From contig CM114275.1 of NCBI GenBank assembly GCA_050084515.1, positions 4,960,001 through 5,024,000 on the forward strand: a stretch of DNA of 64,000 nt, read 5' to 3'. Made by a program: the position numbers and the translations under genes. Positions 57,791-64,000 of the stretch are shown here, one piece after another. The notes beneath the pieces were generated by a model. The model was not told the origin of the DNA. It searched no databases and saw only the letters and a program-made list of their open reading frames with translations. The DNA comes from Blasia pusilla (taxonomy: Eukaryota; Marchantiophyta; Marchantiopsida; Blasiales). How positions within the stretch are numbered: the stretch's first letter is position 1; each line of letters opens with the position of its first letter.

Positions 57791-58910
57791 TCTTGTAATA
57801 CCCTGACTTTAAGTGTAGCCTAATCCTACTAAAATACCTAGTCCCTCTCATATTTTATGAGAGGGTCATATGTCAAGAGGAGAGATGTTAAGAAATGAAA
57901 GGGCACTCCCAAATAACAATATAGATTGTAAGAGGTCTTCTTGTTAGTAGAAATGTTTTTTAACCATGTTTAATAGGGATATGCTCTCACTTCAACTTAT
58001 GTTGGGATGAAAGCTTATATAGCTTACACATCAAGTTTTGGAGTAGTGGAGAACTTCTTTTAATTGTTGACTCCCTCATCCCTAAAGTCCCCTTGAGATG
58101 CAAGGCATGGCGAGAGAAAATATTTTTACTTAATGTGTTGACAATTTTGTCGTATAATGGCATATGCAATATGTTCTACTAGTATATAGATGGTGACGTT
58201 TGATATTATAAAGTTCCCCCTTTTACTCTCCCCCAAGCGATTCCAGATTTTGTGAGTTCTCCCTCTTTATACTTCCGATGAATTCCCTCGTCTTCTTTTC
58301 TTCTTGTCTTGTATTTCTCTTGGGTAATATTACACAAGTTCCAAATTTGCATAGCAAAGTCCCATGGTTTAGGAAGCTTTGGACAATATATTCTTAGTTC
58401 TTTCTCTTAATCTTCAAATGACCGCTTAAGTGAATCATCCATCTCTTTCTCCATAAAATTTGTGGGAAGCCTTCTATAGACTAGGATTATTCAATTTTTT
58501 CTTGTACATAGGAAAACTTCAAAAATGAAAAGACCCATAAGTATGAAATTCTAAAAGGGGGAAAATTTGAGTTGGCAATTTCCGATCATGGAAATAAGAT
58601 ATGAAAACTTTACTTCCTGCATAGTTGTGTCTGAATGTTTTTTATAATGGAAATGTTTTTTATAATGAAAACATTTCCGACTCAATAACCCAAACAGATG
58701 TGACGGTGCATCATCAACAGTAAGGAAATTTTTCAAAGAGATTGTATATATAAGGGGTTCTGGTTAATTAAATCTAATTGAGATAATTGTGATTGTATGA
58801 ACTACCTCAATTAAGTTGTCTTATTTCGTGTGAAATAAAAATGTACCAATTTGTATAGAAGATGGATTTTTTGAAAATAACTCATTCTTCAATATGCTTA
58901 CTAACGCTCA
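57791..58910. other. AT-rich spacer
   Basis: No coding motif is seen. A short direct repeat (GGAAATGTTTTTTATAATG-like, twice) is at about 58,630-58,670. It may include LTR debris of the flanking elements. Confidence 0.4.
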
Positions 58911-58919
58911 TATTGATAT

Positions 58920-59950
58920 CTCTTACTCCTAAATTATCTCGAATTTATCTCTAACCAATATCTTCGTAAAGAAATCAACAATTTATTGATATATATCTAT
59001 ATACTCAATAACAATCTCTCCTACAAGTATATTCTTTCTAATAAAGTCATATGTGCATCTCTTCATGCTTTCTTTGAGCATAAAATACATGATTATTGGC
59101 AAGTTTAATCCTACAAATATTATTTGCATATATTATAACAAGTCTTAAGTCAAAATTTTAAATCTTATAAAATAACAAAACCACATGATCTCCTATATTG
59201 CATTGATTTCTCCTTCGTAGATGACAAAATAATTACAAGTTGTATCTTTAAAGTAGAGCTTACAGCTACATTTCCTAAGGCAAAGGAAAAATTAAATACC
59301 GTGACGTAAAGTTTGTATGAAATACACCTCCTTGTCCCATAAGCATTTTTGAAACCATGCGACTACAAACTAAAGTCTTAACTTGCAACAATGGAACCAA
59401 GCTCCTACAAGAGCTACATAATCTTGTAATGCTAAGCTCTTGGAGCTTGCTTGAGCTTTTACAAAGCTTTAGAAATCCAATACATGTGAAATGAGAACTT
59501 TTGATGCTCATATCTTGGTAGTTTAATTATGTACATCTCTTCATGTGGCTCTCCATTCAATAATGCATTATTGATATTTATTTCATGTAGTCTCGACTCT
59601 TACTTATTGAAATTAAAATTGCAATTAATTTTCTTGCCAAATTTTTTTAATAATAAATATCATATTGTTATACATGGCCTTTAGATACCAACTTGTGTTT
59701 ATATATGTCCTTTGTACCATTTAGATTATATTTGAAATTGTGTACCCATCTACAATCAATATTTTCCTTATCGTACCGTATGTCAACCACCTTTCATATT
59801 TGTGAATATCTTAATGCAATGAGTTTTTCCTACATAAATTCAGTTCATTATACATGCAATTTCTTCCAAAAAAACTTAGTTTTTGTTCTTAAAGCAAGAT
59901 CCCTAATATGCGTAATATGTTGTATTCATCCTCAATTATGAACTCGTAAA
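58920..59950 (-). mobile_element. Ty1/copia remnant (RT to RNase H)
   Basis: On the minus strand near 59,760-59,690 a decayed KYNLNGTKDIYKHKLVSKGH corresponds to the copia RT start (KYKARLVAKG). Near 59,590-59,480 NALLNGEPHEEMYIIKLPRY matches the copia AFLNGxLxEEVYMxQP block. Near 59,110-58,960 KLANNHVFYAQRKHEEMHI and the residues after it match the copia RNase H end (KLxxNPVFHxRTKHIEI). Stops and shifts are dense, so it is an old copy. Confidence 0.75.
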
Positions 59951-62327
59951 AAGGACATGCAATTCTTCTCGATCTATAATATTGTTGCTTAAAGGTGGAT
60001 TCCTCTATTATTTGAATAAAGTTTTGACCATTATCTATAGACAGAATTATTACTCTCTCCATTAAAAAAATTTATCTTACCTTGGAAAATTATTATGATA
60101 TGATACTTTTGTTTCGCAATTCTACCACTAAGTTACTAAAAACAATTCAAGACTTTTGCTCACGCAAACAATACACGACTCTAGCTTAGTGTAGAAGATG
60201 AGAATATCATCTCCAACATTGGTGGACATTATCCTAGTTCATACACTATCAATATAACAAAGGAAAACCTTGAACCAATAAGCAAATTTGCATCATTGAG
60301 ATGATACAAGAAGCATGACAAAATTGCAAAGTGAACAATGATATAAATAGATCATGGCCTCTAATAGTACCATTATCTATGCATCCAAAGTCATTGACAA
60401 GTGGGAGGATGTTGCCTTTGTTCAAAGATGGATGGGCTCATCCATGAATCTCTTGACCCATGGTAGACCCAACAAATATCCAGGAGTGAATAGTCTTCCA
60501 ATATGGCAATTGTGACAAGTCATGTCCATGGCCATGGGTATGGACCTGATTCCAAAACGGGTATGGACCTTGATTCCAAAACGATGTTTTCATTGGACCT
60601 TCAAAATTGGATGATTGTCCTGATTTCTGTGGAGTGGAAATGGAGTGTCGTTCCTTTGTGGCACGGGCATGCATGGATTTCAAAAGTGGGCACTCGAATA
60701 ATAACAAGCCTAAAATATCGAGTGATGAGCTTGATTCCAAAATCTGGTTCTCTAGTCGATATATATCAAACGGAGAGCGTGCAACCCTCTCGTAAGAACA
60801 GGATTTAAAACTCAAGTGGGCATTCTCAACAATTACAAAGTGACTTTGTATATTCATGCTTTGTCAAGTTCATGCAAGAGATTATTCTAAGGTCCACAGC
60901 AAAGGGAGCCCATGTCAACTCCTTAACAACCGGATGACCCACATGAGGAAATTGGAGTGAACTCATCATCAACCCTCGAGTGAATGTTGCATGGGCTCAA
61001 AAACATTTGTCGACCCTCGTCACTATTTCTTGTGGTCAGCTTCTTGAATACCACGAGGTGCATACTACAGCAGTGGCAAGCTATGGTGACACTATGCAGT
61101 TCTTCCAACCCACAAGCATCCATGCACAAATTCCAAAACTACCTACGTCTCCGAGATGAGCATCACCAAGATGAGATTTTATTCAGCTCCCTTTTTTCAA
61201 TTGCGCCTTAAACAACCAAAGCATAGCCCACTTCGTTGGTGGGTTAGAGCACACTAAAGGAAATACCAAGAAGAGATTTTAATTAAGATCACAAATGCCA
61301 GTCCCTCTTGTTGAAATTAGAAGCCTTGCTTCCGTACCGAGTGGCCCAGGGAGAGTCCACCCAAGTGCTCTGCTGATTCTATAAACTTAAAAGATTTTCA
61401 ACTCTGGTCTTTCATTATTGACATCTTGGCAACACGAATTGGAATCAGTAGACAGTAGTGCATGTGTTTGCAACAAAAGGAAATGAATTATGGGACAAAT
61501 TCTTTACAAGACATTCCAGCCCTCATCCTCTTGACATAGTGAACACGGGACATTTTGGCAATCCTGTGCTTCCCAGTTATCTTACCTGTATGAGGTTATG
61601 AGCAGAAATCCAATCGCCACTGAAGAGAACCTTCCAATTGCAAGTCAAGATCCTGCATCAGCTTGCTCGCAGAGGACCGTTGCTACTGAACTATTTGCTG
61701 GCACCCTAAAGTTGAATGAGCTCATGTTTTCTTCATGGCGGTGCACAGGTATTAGTCATCCTCCTTACCAAAGGAAAATTGGTTGCACCCACTTCCAAAA
61801 GCTTCATTTGTACTATGGTAACTGAAGACGAATTACATTTGACAATCAAACCCAAGCAAAAAGGGCCAAGACCAGAGTGTCTTTTAAACAAGGTCTCCTG
61901 ACCGTAAGCTGTGAAGCAAGTGAATGAATCCTTTCTGCTCGGGCATAATGTACCTAAACACATGCCAAGAAAAGAAAAAACCTCAGATTTCACTACAGAA
62001 TCATAGAAGCCTGTGGGCTGTTTTGGGTTAGTACCGGACATGCGACAAATAAAGAGGTTCCCTTGATATGATCCAAGGATCCAGTTTGTAACACCCCAAT
62101 GCCATGGGGAAAAATCTTGGCTCTGCCATCATGGGTCCTGCCGCAACCAATGGAAAGAGGTGGAAAACCAGTGAGCACATCCTCTTTCCAGCATGTTCTG
62201 AGAGTTAGGGCACCTCTCAAGGATAGTCCCTCATCCTCCCCAATGAATTTGTTAGGCTGGTGCCCAGATTAGGGTAGGCCCCTAATGTCAGAGGGATGCA
62301 AATCCCCAACCCCTCCTCCCATGAGAG
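59951..62327. other. Spacer with no recognised gene
   Basis: A local duplication of GATTCCAAAACG with TATGGACCT lies at 60,538-60,585. Open frames around 60.4-61.2 kb and 61.6-62.2 kb show no family motif. Part of it could be the 3' UTR of the Nudix gene, which ends at 62,328. Confidence 0.4.
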
Positions 62328-63554
62328 TTAGAATTGTCTCCAGGCAGGTCTCCCTGACCAGTACAGACGCTTGTACAAGTGTGCGAAGTAATGCATGGAT
62401 GCTTTCCTTGCAGTAAACAGCATTTCAGCAGGGATCATACATGCAAAGGGGAACAAAATAATATCATATGGGACATTCAAACATCAAACCAAACACAGGA
62501 CGCCACAGAAGTCTAACCTCTACTAAATGCAATGCAATCCCTGTCACAAACAATTCAGAGTAAGCATGTGCACTCTCAGCTCCTACCCGTGCCGGAAGAG
62601 AAAATCAATTATGACAATGGCACAATTGGGCTTGTATTGTTGAGTTTTCCTGACGATATCAACAACTTCAGGAACAGCGAGCCTCACAAAACTTTCTACC
62701 TCACCATCTGCACAAAAACCGCGATGTGGGGAAGTAAATCAATAGACACGTGGGAGGTAATCCACTACTTGCTCAAGAAATGGATGAGGTGATAATCACC
62801 ACATGAATACCAAACTCTGGACAAATGCTGAAGCCTTTGCTTAAATAAAAATTAGCACAATAAATGGATGGAAGATTAGGAGAAAGACAGAGACCCTTGT
62901 TGTAGGGTTGAAAATTCAGAGGAAGCTCAATATCATAGCAAAAGAGAACATCTCTGATCAAGTAATCTTCAAGAATCTCCTCATAGCTGACAGCTCCTAC
63001 AGCGACAGCTCTGAAAGACAACTCACAAATGATCAAGATTCACCGGCTCTGGTATGGTAATCATTTGTAAGTTTTTGTCCACTGAATGAAAGAATGTCAA
63101 GTCTGTGAGTCACAATAGAGAAAAGCCCAACTTCATCCTCTACTTACTTTTCTGCTAGGTGACGTGGAATTCCAGCTTCTTCATCACATTCCTTGATAAC
63201 GTTCTCCTTACAAGTAAGACTCACAGGCTGCCATAAGAAAGAAACTGTTTGGTATCAATCCAGCAATAACAAAATCTCATCCGGATGATTGTAAGTAGAG
63301 ACTGGTGTTGGATGCTAGGTCTCATAGATCTAGTATCCATCAGCAGAATCAAGTGCTCCAGAGCATACCTTTACAAGTGCATCCTGGACATTCCTATTCA
63401 CAACTGAAGTTTCAGTGTGGAGACGAACCTGCCCACCTGCAGCAATGTGGTCCCACTTCCCAGGATAGGTTGATTTCGAAGCACTTCGTTTGGCAACCCA
63501 TAGGTGCTTTTCACCACCAACAGTCACATACCCATTGATGTGAACTCCGTAGCC
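62328..63554 (-). CDS. Nudix hydrolase (plant NUDT20/24-like), 3' exons
   Basis: Exons on the minus strand: 63554-63429, 63227-63148, 63010-62895, 62707-62587 and a tentative last exon 62406-62328, all phase-compatible. The first encodes GYGVHINGYVTVGGEKHLWV and AKRSASKSTYPGKWDHIAAG. The second completes the Nudix box (TCKENVIKECDEEAGI, with the EExG residues that bind metal). The third has VGAVSYEEILEDYLIRDVLF and CYDIELP. The fourth has DGEVESFVRLAVPEVVDIV and KPNCAIVIIDFLFRHG. These match the family often labelled thiamin pyrophosphokinase-related Nudix hydrolase, which hydrolyses nucleoside-diphosphate-linked substrates, usually in the chloroplast. The N-terminal exons were not recognised in 63,555-64,000 and probably lie beyond the window. 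The last exon fits frame and length but its sequence is not conserved, so treat it as a guess. No lesion is seen in the core. Confidence 0.87.
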
Positions 63555-64000
63555 CTGTTAGCCATAACAAAGTCACTCTTGCGTAGTCAAAGGACTCAAA
63601 GAAAATGAAAATAGTTCAAATGCAAAGCCCCGAAACTGATCAAAAAGCTATCTGAAGGTTGATTTTTGACCCTGCTGATGGATCTGGATAGTAAGCTCCT
63701 TGGTGAACAAAGCATACTTTCTTCGCCGATCTTCTTTCCTGCCCCCATTAGTTTGCGTTTCATCACATCTGGGCGTCTTTGACCACCAATCTGGAGTTTC
63801 ACTCATGGAAAGCCCTAGATTCTTTCACAAACTCTGCACAGGCATCCAACCATTCTCCTCCTCCACGTCTTGACAATGGACAACCCAGGAGAGCATGAAA
63901 CCAATGCTTCATGAATGCATCCAAAATCATCCCACTGACCCTTCTCTACTGGTGGGTGCTGATCTACTAACCGCTGGACCTACAATTTCATGACAGGCTT
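63555..64000. other. Region upstream of the identified Nudix exons
   Basis: On the minus strand a frame runs from 63,802 to 63,596 but shows no Nudix N-terminal motif. The family's usual upstream block (FFSLER...FGIKA before YGVHMNGY) is not visible, so this is likely intron. Confidence 0.4.

Overview
The window is nuclear DNA of a green plant. The protein-coding genes are split by short GT-AG introns, a TTTAGGG-type telo-box lies upstream of the first gene, and the gene families are plant-type (HAK/KUP potassium transporter, KDEL-ended PDI, calnexin, catalase). The amount and kind of transposon debris, and the mix of GC-rich gene islands with AT-rich gaps, suggest a non-seed plant (bryophyte, lycophyte, fern or streptophyte alga). 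That placement is inference; no species is claimed.

Layout. 1.0-1.5 kb: direct repeats and a telo-box. 1.79-6.89 kb (+): an RPAP3-like TPR co-chaperone gene of about 12 exons, with its terminal exon partly duplicated just downstream. 6.98-11.95 kb: AT-rich, no gene recognised. 11.95-24.39 kb (-): exons of a HAK/KUP potassium transporter, broken by frameshifts, whose first long intron holds a Ty3/gypsy element (16.07-23.87 kb). That element carries gag, aspartic protease, a cytosine-5 DNA methyltransferase domain and reverse transcriptase, and it lacks RNase H and integrase. 24.4-29.9 kb: GC-rich then AT-rich DNA without a recognisable gene. 30.51-33.97 kb (+): intact calnexin gene. 35.85-41.55 kb: two decayed copies of one non-LTR-like RT element, head to head. 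43.29-48.34 kb (+): intact PDI-like gene ending in KDEL. 49.4-52.6 kb: a perfect palindrome and a long inverted repeat. 52.81-54.80 kb (+): catalase pseudogene, truncated at both ends. 55.3-59.95 kb: nested remnants of a LINE, a Ty3/gypsy and a Ty1/copia element. 62.33-63.55 kb (-): 3' part of a Nudix hydrolase gene.

Working together. Calnexin and PDI lie about 9.3 kb apart on the same strand and both act in glycoprotein folding in the ER; RPAP3 serves HSP90 in the R2TP complex. The most unusual item is the gypsy element with a methyltransferase domain between protease and RT. The copy is dead, and several of its stop codons fit C-to-T change at methylated cytosines.

All exon borders were read by eye from splice signals, frame continuity and family motifs.
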